A stretch of 64,000 nucleotides of DNA, taken from positions 24,983,014 to 25,047,013 of the forward strand of contig CP141144.1 of the NCBI GenBank assembly GCA_035235625.1, given 5' to 3'. This DNA comes from Saururus chinensis (taxonomy: Eukaryota; Streptophyta; Magnoliopsida; Piperales; Saururaceae). Each line of letters opens with the position of its first letter. Within the stretch, counting starts at the first letter, position 1. The notes beneath the pieces are model-generated. The model was not told where the DNA came from. It did not search any database and worked only from the letters and a program-made list of their open reading frames with translations. The translations under genes were made by a program, and so were the position numbers. This document shows positions 52,485-63,140 of the stretch, piece by piece.

Positions 52485-52600
52485 ATGAGTGAGTATGTAT
52501 GATTCTGAGTAAGACTGTAAGAGTATGATTCTGAGTAAAACTGTAAGAGTTTGATTCCAAGCAAGACTGTAAGAGTATGACTTGTGCAAGACTGAAAATA
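52485..52600 (+). repeat. Tandem repeat of about 27 bp
   Basis: Four degenerate units of the form GTATGATTCTGAGTAAGACT lie in a row. They produce shadow frames rich in Thr, Tyr and Ser on the minus strand, which are not genes. Confidence 0.7.
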
Positions 52601-53381
52601 TATTTTATGAGTAAAATTATACAAGTAAGGTTGTACAAGTATTTGTAAGTTGTATGAGTAAGCATACGATTGTACAAGTAGGTTTGTAAGACTCCGATTA
52701 AGAGTGTTTTTGTAAGATTGGTTTGATGGTGTGTCTTTTACATGATTATATGCATATGTGCATGATTATTATGTGCTTTTTTGCTTCATGTTTGAGTTGC
52801 ATGAACGCATCTATTTATGGACTTACTGAGTTCACTATTTAGAACTCCCCTACTGAGTATGAAAATACCCATTACCCTATTTTTTAGCCCTGTTGTTTGG
52901 GAGGCTTTTGCAGGTTGTGGCGAAGAGCTCTTGGAGATGGATGCTTGTTTCTGTGGTGGTTTGATTTCCTTTGATTCGGGTAGATCTTTGACTCACTACG
53001 AGTATTATTTTGTGCCATGATCTCTTATATTGGGTGAGATGAGAATTAAAGTGTTTATGTTTTATGGACTTATAATTTGGATTAGACTCTGGACTGTTAT
53101 GGGACTTGCACTCAGGAATGCCTGGGAGAGATTTGTATTCAAAGTCTATGATCATAACAATTTACTTTATACGTTTATTTTCGAGTAGTGCCTGAGGATA
53201 TTTGGTTTGGTTGTACGATGTTTGATTGAACGAATGGGAAAAACTGATGTGTGATGTTTTAAATTATAAAACTGCTTTCACATGTTTCGTATTTATCATT
53301 TTTCCCGATTTATAGCTAATATTTTGCAAAAATTATCCATGAATTTTAAAGAAAATATGATGAAAAATCTCGAGCATTACA

Positions 53382-55165
53382 CATTAAGTTCACCCTTGGT
53401 TTCTATTCGCACTTGCCACTTCTTTGGCACAACCCTTCTCTTAGCTGCCCTTAATGTGCCTTCGTGGATTGCATATTTTGCAACATAGACTTCCATCACG
53501 CCATTTGGCCGATATTACCTTTGGCATTCCATAAACCCTCGAGACATCATCTCTTTTAACTAGGCAATGCTTTTGGCCACCAACTTTGTCGGTTGCGCTA
53601 CCATTGTCGTGTCTCGCCATCAGACATCATGGATTACTAGATAGGGGACTTTGAACACCCGTAATTTCATAATAGTATGCTTTGAATGTGTAGAAGCATG
53701 CTAGGGTTATATGATTCCATGTTTTGGATGATGATTCAATTGCATGCTTCAAGTTTAATTGTTCATGTAAGGCCTGAGTATATATTATATTTGTGGAATA
53801 TGTGTGTGCTAGTGATGGCTAGCGAGTATGTTAGTATGTTATGTCTTGAATTAGGAGTATGTGATGCATAAGTATGATGAAGTATTATTATGGGATACAG
53901 ATCTTTGATGGATGTATGATGGGTATAGACATGTATGAAGGATACAGGTATGTATGTGGCACAAATATATGCATAATGGATAGTGTTAGAGGGTTTCATA
54001 TGGATTTAGATGTGGATTTGTAACCATATGACGAAAGACATAGGATGTAAGTTTGAAGGGAAAGGGTTTGTTTGGTTTGGAGCGTACGTTGGGGGTTCGA
54101 CAAGTAAGTGGACTTGGGTTTGGTGCCTTATGGGGGATTGTCAGATAGTAAGAATGCAACATAATTGTACAAGCATAACGTACATATTATGAACTAAAAA
54201 AATAAGAACAATAAGTGAGGTATTGGTAAGAGGTTCATAATGGGAATGACATTTGAGTGGTTAATTTGGAGGATTTTGAGTAAGATGATTTGGCCATAAG
54301 GTGGGTGGCTGAGAAGGTATGAATATGCAAGGATATGTATATGGTGAATTTTGGGTATGCTGGTTAAGTGAAGTATGTTGCCTTAACAAACTAGGATTTC
54401 AGTACGGGCTTAGCTTCGAATTCATGATCAGTGAAAGACTGTAAGATTGAAAGTTTTTATGGCATAATTGTACCAACATAAATTACTTAATTCAAACTTG
54501 AATTATAAAAAAAGCTAAAATGATAGCATTGTCAGTTTGAGACTTGAGGGTTTTGATGGATTAAGTTCCGTGTTTGAGCTACCCAATAATGAGTCGGCTG
54601 AAAATTTCTCATGTCTTGCCATAATGAATATCATGTGGGATATTATATGTGTATTGTATCTAAGCACAAATGTCTAATGTTCTGTTGAGAAAGATGTCTG
54701 TTTTCAATTTTGTCTTGGTGTTGTATTAAGCCCATATATTTGATGCTCAACTAAGAGCTTTTATGTTTCTTCCCTTAGTCAGCACTGTATTATTCTACCC
54801 AAAAGTAGCACTGTAAGATTCCGGCCCAAGAGTGGCATTGTATATTTTCTTCCCTTAGTTGGCATTGTATGGCCACTAGAGTGTGGGCGTTTGTGCACTC
54901 AGGTAAGTAGTATCATGGGTCTACTCTTACTTGTTTTATTCTATGTCTCATGAGCATATGTGTGCCTTGCCTTTGAAAAAGTCTATAACATCTAGTTGCT
55001 CCTCGGAGGTTAAGGTGATACCCTAGTGACATTCTTTTCCATTCGACAGTAGAGCTTATTAATAGTAATGAACTTCAGTTGTCAATAGTATGTGTATGAC
55101 TGTATGAGTAAGTTTGTAAGATTATGAGCAAGACTGTAGTGTAAGTTTCTAAGCAAGACTAAAAG
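53382..55165 (+). repeat. Second, partial copy of the long LTR-like block
   Basis: The sequence follows 50,570-52,570 in order. The same stretches are recognisable around 53,790-53,840 (minisatellite unit), 54,120-54,190 (51,525-51,590) and 54,780-54,870 (52,140-52,210). Many substitutions and small deletions separate the two. It starts directly at the end of the first block and stops where the copia gag remnant begins. Confidence 0.6.
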
Positions 55166-55179
55166 AATAAGGAAGAGTC

Positions 55180-56235
55180 ATTTGAGCAAACAAAAGGAAA
55201 ACAAATTGTACTAAAAACCACAAAGAAGATGTCCAAGAAATCCAAGGCTTTCAATACCCAAGAAGAATCTGATTAGAGTAAAACTGATATGAAAGGATTA
55301 GCCTTTTTGGCTTAGATATTTTGAGAAATTCTTTAAATCTCACAACTTTAAAGGTGAGAAGAGAGGACAATCTTTAAGGAGAAAACAAGGAGAGAAAAAG
55401 AATGATAAGCCTAATAAATATGACAAGAAGAACATGAAGTGTTTTGAGTATGGTAAATTAGGATACTTTGTTGCTGATTGTCCTAACCATGAGTCCAATA
55501 GCTCTACTAAGGATAAACTTAGAAAGTATAAAGGGCAAGATAGAAAGAAGATTGAGAAAGTTCTTCAAGCTATATTTCGTGATGAAGCTGATCCGAGGAT
55601 GAAGAATTGTGCAACTACACTGCCTTCCATGCAAGTGTAAAGGAAGTTAATTCTTTGAGGGGTCCCATGAATCAAATTCCAGTGGTTTGAACTTATATCC
55701 CTCCTCTAATATTGATTTAGCATAGAAATATCATTCACCATATCATGTTACTTACTAGAAAAACCAGGAAACCTGAGAGGGAGTTGAAGAAAAAGAATTT
55801 CATGTTAGTTTCTGCTATATAAATTCCTTTGACATATAGAGGCCATAGCTCTTAATTCTTACTTAAATGAAATTATAATTTTTAGAGAAATATGGTGATT
55901 CGATTTAAAGGTTTTGTCAAATACTAAACTCTTAAGTAGTTGAAGAAATATTATGACATACTTGAATCTGCCATCAAGAGACAATCGAGGTTAATACTCT
56001 TAAGGTTGAGCTTGAAAAGGAAAGAGAGAAATTTAGTACTATCAATAGAGAACTTATATCCTCAAAAGATAAAGTAGATGGCTTTAAGAGTAGGAGGAAG
56101 TCTCTAGAGACCATGATTAGCATTAGTCAAACAAATAGAAGGGGCTTAGGTTTTAAGACTTCAATGCTTACACCCAAACCTAGTGGGTTTGTGAAGGCCC
56201 AAGAGAATCATCAAACCCCTAAGTAGTGCCTAATG
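55180..56235 (+). pseudogene. Ty1/copia gag remnant (plus strand)
   Basis: The best open part, 55,434-55,640, reads KCFEYGKLGYFVADC, a CCHC knuckle in which the second Cys and the His have both become Tyr. It continues through a Lys-rich stretch to KNCATTLPSMQV. Further downstream, about 55,975-56,235, a Glu/Lys-rich coiled-coil part leads to SQTNRRGLGFKTS, the typical gag C-terminal segment of copia elements. Frame breaks lie before and between the parts. No pol follows: the sequence passes into the non-coding 3' region at about 56,600. It is related to the minus-strand gag at 15.3-17.6 kb. Confidence 0.7.
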
Positions 56236-57799
56236 CGCTAGAGCCAAGATGAAAAATGCTAAAATTGAAATCTAGTTGAGTGAGAGTGTGAAACATTTGC
56301 TATAGAGACACCCACACTAGGTTTGGATGCCCTAATAACCATCTTCATAAACCTAGCTCTAGGAGAAAGGTGAAGCGATCCTCAACAAATGCAAAACCTA
56401 GACTACCCCACCAAGTGTATGAGCATAATATGAAGAGGATGTAGGTGAGAAAACTTGATCTTCAAGCAGTAAAGAATCAAATAGGGTGGTTGAGCAAATT
56501 ACCTTTAGGTTGCCTTAAGATTGGATAGATAGGCAAAGTTAAGGAGTTTCAAATCTCTAAGTAAGAGATTGTTTTATTTTCATGGTTGAGTTCTTCCTAT
56601 ATGTTCGACATTAGCATGATTTCAAGTTTTGGTTTCATTTTACTTTGTTTTTATTGTGGTTTTCTTCATAGGCTTTGAAAAAAAATAAAAAAAAATGAAA
56701 AACTTTAAAAACATAAAAAAAATTAGTTGTTGCCTTTTGCTTTTATAGTAAGTTTTTTTGTAGTTTTTGAATATGTTTAGCTCTTGAATTAAAAGCCATT
56801 AATTATATCTTAAGCTAAAATGTCTTGATGTGTGATAACATGTCTTAACAAGGAGAGGAATACACCAAGAAGAGTTAAAATTGATTCAATTTTCTTTTGA
56901 TTAATTATAAAAATCTTTATTTTTTCAAACTTGCACACATTATGTTAAACTTAAGTCAATTTAATGAGTGGAAATCGAAAGGAAATTGTTTGACATAAGT
57001 TGACTTAAGAGTTCATATTCTAGTGGATTCTTAGTAATCAAAATTAGAATAATTTAAACTAGACTTCTATATAGGATTCAATATATAGGATTCAATAACT
57101 ACAAATTCCTTGTAAAGAGTCATTATGTTTGTTATGCTTCTTTAATTTTATAAATGAACTGTTCTCATAAAGATGATGAGAAAGGCTACCTACTTAGGTT
57201 GACTTAGGCCAGTGTGAAAGCTTTTATCCACTTAAAATAAAAAATTTATTGAAAAGAATGAACAAAAATAAAAATGATGCAAGTTGAGAGGATTTCAAGA
57301 GAGCCAAGTCGCAAAAAAAATAAATTGAAGAAAAATATCTTAACTTAAAAGAAGGCAAAGGCAAATTGATTATGAGTTTATTTTCCTTTTTTTTTTTAGA
57401 GAATGATAAAAATAAATTTTAGCTAAAGTGAGTCGAAAAATGAGAACTACATCTTTCCTAGAGTTTGACTAAACTTGTCTTTTTTGTATAAGAAAGACCT
57501 TGAAAGATTCACAAGTAATGGATACATGAGTTGAATATTGGTGGTTTTTTCAAAAAAATTATGAAAGAGAATTAAAATATAAAAATGATGAAATAAAGAT
57601 TAAAAATTATGAACCAATGGAGCAAACTAATCTAAGGCAAGATATAACTAACCATAATTTGTGGATGAACTTAGATTAAGAGTTAAATTAAAGAAATTTA
57701 ACAAGAGAGCTAGACTATAGGAGGGCTAGGTAAACACAAAATTGAAGAAAGGAAAACCTAGAATTTGATATAGAAAAGAGGATAAGTCATTTTGCCATT
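56236..57799 (+). repeat. Copia-like 3' non-coding internal region
   Basis: From about 56,600 this aligns with 8342-9430 in the same orientation. There is no reading frame. Its direct attachment to gag shows that the complete pol region is missing from this copy. Confidence 0.6.
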
Positions 57800-58172
57800 A
57801 TTGTTTCAAGAGATCATTATTGTGCTTCAAAGTTTATTGTAAATGGTGATTTTTTGTGTGACACACAACTAAAAAATAGTTTTTTACATACAAAACTTGA
57901 AGAGAGAGTCAACGAAGTTTAATGAAGGATTAAAGACTCAAGGCTAAAGTAATAAATAAGAGGAGATTATTTATAGTAACTAAAAGAAGACTAAGACAAA
58001 ACAAAGAAAAAAAAAACTTCAAGACTTGAGGAGGATAAGGTTCGAATGCTAGTAACAAAAAAAAGGGAGATCTAAACAAAAAAAAATTTATGTTAGAGTT
58101 TTTACAAGAAGTTAGTGGTTTGCTTGCATCATGTAAAACCTTACTTACTAGTGCATTGATTTATCCTTGTAA
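57800..58172 (+). repeat. Truncated copia-like LTR
   Basis: The end, from about 58,093, matches 3355-3410 and the minus-strand LTR at 18,170-18,260. Homology stops abruptly at about 58,172, where the intron of the H2A.Z-like fragment begins. Confidence 0.5.
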
Positions 58173-58408
58173 CGAAGAGAAACCAATAGCAAAACTCACC
58201 AAAACCAACGACAACTCATAAAATAAGAGACCCCATTCACAGAAAACTAGTATATTTTCTGCCTGACTTTCATCCACTAGTGAGACCTAGATCTAATTAT
58301 AGCAAAAATCTCCATCAATTCTAGAGCGCATACTAGTAAAATCAAAGAGACTATCACCAAGAAAAAGAACTAACAAGAAAATAAATAACAAAGACAGAAG
58401 GAGAAGAC
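58173..58408 (-). pseudogene. Intron remnant of the H2A.Z-like fragment
   Basis: On the minus strand this T-rich sequence follows the GT donor at 58,408 and has intron composition. It is not similar to the surrounding repeats, and ends at the truncated LTR at about 58,172. No acceptor or second exon was found. Confidence 0.45.
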
Positions 58409-58513
58409 CTGGAGGCCAGCTCTAGAGGATTGGAAGATGGGCTTCTTCTTGTCCTTGTTGTTGTTGGTGCCACCCTTGCCCATTATCAGCCACTTTGTGC
58501 CCTTTCCTGACAT
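58409..58513 (-). pseudogene. First exon of a histone H2A.Z gene, truncated
   Basis: Thirty-five codons on the minus strand start at ATG 58,513 (MSGKGTKWLIMGKGG), pass through an Asn/Lys/Asp stretch to DKKKPIFQSSRAGLQ, and end at a GT donor. This matches the N-terminal tail of plant H2A.Z, which is Lys-rich and ends SSRAGLQ before the histone fold (usually opening FPVGR). Deviations from the usual tail include Trp at residue 8 and PheGln at residues 27-28, where an Arg before SSRAGLQ is normal. The histone-fold exons are nowhere in the window to the left, where retrotransposon sequence begins after 236 bases. It is probably a dead fragment; a live gene with a very long first intron leaving the window is unlikely but possible. 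Confidence 0.7.
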
Positions 58514-59260
58514 TGTTTCTCACCAAGCAACGGAACCCAATAGAGATCACATGCCAGAAAAGTTAGACAGGCGGCTAGACCGTATGGGATCATTCCCCAC
58601 TTAGATCAAACCGGTGACCGAAAATAGGGTTGTGGAGGAGGAGGGTAGGGCTTAAAATGGAGTCGGGGAAAAAGAGATGAGAGAGGGAGAGAGAAGAGAG
58701 GAGGGCCAAGGCTAGAGTGAGAGACGACCAGAGTAGAAAAGAGCTGGAACAATATGGAGCAGAATAGAGGGGGTCAGTAGGAGAGAGAGAAAAGAGGGGT
58801 TATCTAGAAGAGGAGAAGGCGTGCTAGAGAGAGCCCAAGCTCATTTCACCTAGAAAGAAGGTGGACTCCTCCAAGACCTCTCCCAAAATATTTTTACCCT
58901 AGCTCTTATGCCACTCTTCGTTCTGTTCTATATCTTCCCAACAATAGAGGAGAGACTGGTTAAATAATAGGTAGGAAGGCAGGAGATTTTCATGGGCAAG
59001 TGGATGGAAGGAAACTTAGAGTTAACACCAACTTGGTTTCTCCGTCTCTCTTTGGGTTCCCTCCCCTTTACATCGTGCTACTTCTTGATTCGGGGCTTAT
59101 TCTGGGCTTGGAGTATAAAAAACGCTTACTTTGTAAATATGAAATATATTAAATGTTAGGTGAATGAAAATATAAGAAAATAAGTTATCTAAAAATAATT
59201 TACAGATTGCAACGGTGTATAAATTTTTCTCTTTTTTTATCGAGTGTTTTTATTAGATTA
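58514..59260. other. Region between the H2A.Z-like exon and the 702-residue gene
   Basis: It contains a purine-rich GAGA-type run at about 58,670-58,720 and 58,780-58,830 (a pyrimidine patch when read on the minus strand). This may be the former leader of the H2A.Z-like gene. There are no open frames of note. Confidence 0.35.
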
Positions 59261-59339
59261 ACGAAAATAACGTGCTAGTTTTACCGGTTTAGCACTTATA
59301 TTTTTGCCAAGATCAAAGGGCCCTTGATTTTGTTTACTG

Positions 59340-59511
59340 TAGGTAGTGGGCCATGTTCGATTGGGATCTGATACATAAGACCCAGGACGGAAAGAAAAGA
59401 AAAGCCCAGCTCGTCTTTTCTTTTGCTTAATGAGACGGGCTTCCTCTCTCTCTCTCCCCAATTGGGAATTAAAAATCAGCGTTAAAAACCCGACGAGTCC
59501 GCCCCCAACCC
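59340..59511 (+). promoter_or_regulatory. Promoter and leader of the 702-residue gene
   Basis: Site II-type motifs TGGGCC (59,347-59,352) and AGCCCA (59,404-59,409) and a CT-rich patch (59,442-59,458) precede the start codon. A telo-box AAACCCTAG lies just inside the coding sequence at 59,537-59,545. Site II motifs with a nearby telo-box are typical of plant genes active in growing cells. No clear TATA box is seen. Confidence 0.5.
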
Positions 59512-61620
59512 ATGCCCAGAAAGAAGCCCAGAAGAAAAACCCTAGCTCCATTGGAGCTCGATCAGACCCCGGCCCCTTCCGATCGGAGCCCCGGCATGTC
59601 TGACCGAGAAGACGAGCCTTCCCACTCCCTTGATACGGACCCCGCCGATCAACATCCCCACCCGGGCGAGGAGGAGATCGACGACGAACACGACGCCGAT
59701 GCCGACGACGACGAGGTGGCTCCGCAGGACCCGGTCGAACCCCCGGCGGGTCCGGCCCCTGCAGCACGGCGGCCCCATAAGAGGAAGAAGCCCATGTCCC
59801 GGCGCCAGCGGGCGGCTGTCGAGAAGAAGCTCCGATCGCTTAAGACCCGGCTCCGCCCCGTCCCTTTTTCCCCTTCCAAAAGCCTGGATTTTTCCAAGCA
59901 CGAGGCCTTCTTCAGGCGGCTTGGCCTGTGGGAGTTCGCTCACCTGGACCTGGACCGGGAGATCCGCTCCGACTTCCTCGCCCTCCTCATCGCCAACTAC
60001 AACCCAGCCAACCGGTCCAGCCTCGTCAACGATCTCCGGCTCAAGGTCAGCCGGGCCGACCTTGCCAGGGCGCTGAAGCTCCCTGTGAAGAAGGACAAGG
60101 CGGTGCTATCGGAGATCCAGGAGGCGGAAGCTGCCGACGACCGGTGGTCGCTCGCCGCGGTTGAAGAGTTCGTATCTTACTACGTGCTGCTGCACGACGA
60201 GGATACTTGGATGATGCCTGACGAAGTGTCCAATTATGTTAAGGTTCTCAAAGAGGGGCAGCCGCAGAAGCTTGACGTTGCGAGCTTGATTTGGTTCATG
60301 GTGGAGAGGGAGCTGTCGCAGGGGCAGCAGTTGGAGTATTGCTATTATGCGTCGCACTTGCAATATTTGATGAAATGCCAGCGGCCAGAGCTCTTCGAAG
60401 AAGCGCCAGCGACGGAGGAGATTGTGGTCGAAAAGGAGGAGGTGGATGTGGAGGTGGAGGAGGAGGTGAATGTGGCTGCGGAGACCAGGAGTGTGGAGGA
60501 TCTGGAGTTGCGGGATGCTGCAGCTGAGAATCGGGATACTGAGCTCAGCCTTGGGTATGATAAGGCGGACCAGGAGGAGCAGTTTATGTCGCAGGATGAT
60601 GGAATGGATTTGGAGGAATGCAAGGAGGATGAGAACTATCCATCTTGGGTATTGCAAGGAAAGATGAACTCCAATGGATGCTTGCGGCGGTGTGATTCTA
60701 TGAATACCAAGGAGGAGGAAGAGAGATTTGATTCGCACATGAAATTCGCCCGTTTGGATAGCTTGCGCTCTGCGGATCTCATGCAGGAGATGACCACTAA
60801 TGATGGGTCTTTTAGCCTTCCCATGGAGCTTCTTGATCCTCATTCTGGTGAACTGATGGCGTCAAGGGTGGATATTCAAAAGAACATGTCTGTGAATTCG
60901 TTGAATCAGGGGGGTCCATCTGTATTTGTGGACTCTCACAGGAGGGAGGTGCACGATGAGGATGAGGTTCCTCAGTTTTCACACGGTGATCAGTTGGGGA
61001 AGATGGGCAGCGATGTGCCATGGGACAATAGGTATTCAAGCTTTGACCTGTGCATAAACCAGATGCAGGTGTTTCAGGCTAAGGCGAAAATGATATATGA
61101 AGAGAAAGAACATGAATGTGCCCGGGCCCATATTCAGAATCAGGCACTGACTGAGGCTCTGCAGGAACGGGAGGCATATATCCGATCTCTTGAGACCATG
61201 AAAATGGAAGAACAAAGTAAAAGAGAGCTGGACAATTATCGTTACCTGAGGGAATTTGGAGTCATGACAGAGTTGTTGAATGGCTATAGGAAGGCTTTGC
61301 GGTTGACGCAAAAGGCATTTGCTGACTATAGGGAAACACATAAGCAGCATGAAGAGTCCATCTATAAGGATGTTGATGGATCTGGCGGTCTTGTACTTAG
61401 TCTTGGAGATTTGGAGAAAATGAAATTAGAGAAAGAGGAAGAAGAGAAAGTTAAGCGTGGTTTAGCAGAAGAGATGATTAGGAAATTTGAACATCACTGG
61501 CTTAAAGTCTTTGATGAGCTCCGTGATCACTTTGATATATTGGCACAACGCTTGAAGGAAGTTGAGGATAATGCTAAAACTTTGCTAGGAATTGGTAAAT
61601 GTAAGGACCCAGAAAGTTGA
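59512..61620 (+). CDS. Unnamed acidic coiled-coil protein, probably nuclear (702 residues)
   Basis: A single uninterrupted exon. Residues 1-85 are acidic and disordered (Glu/Asp/Pro-rich). A basic cluster RRPHKRKKPMSRRQR at about 86-100 is a likely nuclear localisation signal. Residues about 122-197 (SLDFSKHEAFFRRLGLWEF, then RSDFLALLIANYN and RADLARALKLP) look like a compact helical domain, followed by another helical part to about 300 (ASLIWFMVERELSQGQ). An acidic Glu/Val-rich stretch spans about 303-370. Two coiled-coil segments follow at about 515-620 and 635-695, the second containing HHWLKVFDELRDHFD. The 5' third is very GC-rich and the rest AT-rich. I do not recognise the family. The start at 59,512 is the first ATG after the leader; ATG 59,596 (MSDREDEPS) is an alternative. 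Confidence 0.88.
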   Translation: MPRKKPRRKTLAPLELDQTPAPSDRSPGMSDREDEPSHSLDTDPADQHPHPGEEEIDDEHDADADDDEVAPQDPVEPPAGPAPAARRPHKRKKPMSRRQRAAVEKKLRSLKTRLRPVPFSPSKSLDFSKHEAFFRRLGLWEFAHLDLDREIRSDFLALLIANYNPANRSSLVNDLRLKVSRADLARALKLPVKKDKAVLSEIQEAEAADDRWSLAAVEEFVSYYVLLHDEDTWMMPDEVSNYVKVLKEGQPQKLDVASLIWFMVERELSQGQQLEYCYYASHLQYLMKCQRPELFEEAPATEEIVVEKEEVDVEVEEEVNVAAETRSVEDLELRDAAAENRDTELSLGYDKADQEEQFMSQDDGMDLEECKEDENYPSWVLQGKMNSNGCLRRCDSMNTKEEEERFDSHMKFARLDSLRSADLMQEMTTNDGSFSLPMELLDPHSGELMASRVDIQKNMSVNSLNQGGPSVFVDSHRREVHDEDEVPQFSHGDQLGKMGSDVPWDNRYSSFDLCINQMQVFQAKAKMIYEEKEHECARAHIQNQALTEALQEREAYIRSLETMKMEEQSKRELDNYRYLREFGVMTELLNGYRKALRLTQKAFADYRETHKQHEESIYKDVDGSGGLVLSLGDLEKMKLEKEEEEKVKRGLAEEMIRKFEHHWLKVFDELRDHFDILAQRLKEVEDNAKTLLGIGKCKDPES

Positions 61621-63140
61621 GTAAGTCTTCTCAGACCGTTAGCCAAGGGTCTACTGTAGATTACTAGCTTTCAACGAAAAAGTAAAATTTATTGTCGAAG
61701 GTAAATCTTCTGTTGTTAATTTAGCTATTGAGGGAGAAAATATAGTTCCATCTCGCATTAAATGGCTATGTAAATTTTGTTCATCTGTTCTGTCTCTTGT
61801 AGTCAAGCGAGTTTCCTCCAACAATGGTATCATGTTGCAAATTTCTTTTAGCTTGGATGGTTTAGTTTGTGATGTTTTCTTTAAGAACTTTTAGGTTTAG
61901 TTTCTAACAGGTCTGCTGCCTTACGGTTCATTCCATGCTTCTTCGTGATAAATTTCTCTTATGCACTATGATTTTGAAATTTCCCAATCATCAGTTCCTG
62001 ATAGCTTGGTTTGCATTTGCACTGGCCTTAATAGTATCGAAGCATGGAAAGATCACCCAGGCGGCTACCCGCCATAAATCCCTAAAATTTACTTGCTAAA
62101 TTGCCTTCAAAATAAAGCTAATTTCACTTGTGTGTATTCGCTTAGAATTGACTTCTGTTTATCAAGAATGTCAATAAGAGATACATCTGTGTGTGCTAAA
62201 TTTTACCCTTCATCCAGTGTCAATGTGTGTGAAAGAGAGATCAAAACTCAAATGCCTATTGTGCGTAGGCTGGCTGCAGTTTTTGGTACTTAGTTCTACA
62301 GTAAGCGGTGGAACAGGGAAAAGGGGTGGGCTCTTAAATGGACGTGGCCTGAAATGCATATCTTAGCTCTGGTCACTTGTTTGTTGTATCCTTGTTATAT
62401 TTTTAGGGGTTCTACGTGCGTATTTGGTTTTGTTTCACTGGCCTTTTTTAATCTATTTCAGTGGAATCTACTTAACGGCCAATGGTTGTGCTTGTTAGGT
62501 TATACCTACATAATGATGTTTTTATATGGATACTAAGTAATGATGTTGATGATAATAGAAGAAAATGATATTTTCACATAAAAATACACATTAATAACAT
62601 GCACATGAGTTTTTATTGGTCTAGATAAATGAACTTTGTGTGGGGATTACTTGTGAAGTTTAATTAAAACTTTTCTGTAAGTTTTTTTGGGTGTTTTTAT
62701 TGTACTATCCATGATAGAAAAACTAATCAGATGTTTAAATTTGAATGTAAAGTGATTTTAGTTAATTTTTTAAAGAAATGCTTAAGGCAAATGCTGATAT
62801 ATAAAAGAGTAATGCCAACTTTGTATGCTTGCCACGATGTGTGGATACAAATTAATTTTATTTGAACCCTTACACAACTTTAATTATATTAAGTACAAGA
62901 AAATGTACATCCATGATGCCTCTAAATTTGTCCATATTTAACAGACGTAATCACCAGTTACTATCTTTAACCTGTATTAATAGCTCTATTTAAAAAAAAA
63001 AAAAGTTATAATGAATGGTGAGACAAATTGAAAATGGTTTTTGAGATGTTGTTTTAAATATCCAACCATTTTAATTGAGCTAAATGAAGTTACTAATATG
63101 GAATTTTTTTTAATGTAACTATTAAATATGGGATGTAGGG
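61621..63140 (+). other. 3' region of the 702-residue gene; no further gene seen
   Basis: An AATAAA at 62,111-62,116, about 490 bases past the stop, is a candidate polyadenylation signal. Short frames at 62,093-62,293 and 62,354-62,536 have no recognisable domain and follow AT-rich sequence. Confidence 0.4.

Larger units (their letters stand above)
48712..53381 (+). repeat. Very long LTR-like block, possibly Tekay/Del-type
   Basis: The block starts TGTAACGTCCC and ends GAGCATTACA, giving inverted TGTAA/TTACA termini of the style of Tekay/Del elements. At 4670 bp it would be an unusually long LTR. It has no coding region I can recognise. An internal direct duplication links 48,720-48,900 with 49,125-49,285, and the right half is repeated at 53,382-55,165. 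No exact target duplication is visible, so both the ends and the solo-LTR reading are tentative. Confidence 0.4.

Noticed and set aside
48712..53381. Exact 5-bp target duplication for the long LTR-like block
   Set aside because: The flanks ATTGA and CATTA do not match in any register I tried, so I did not claim a duplication.
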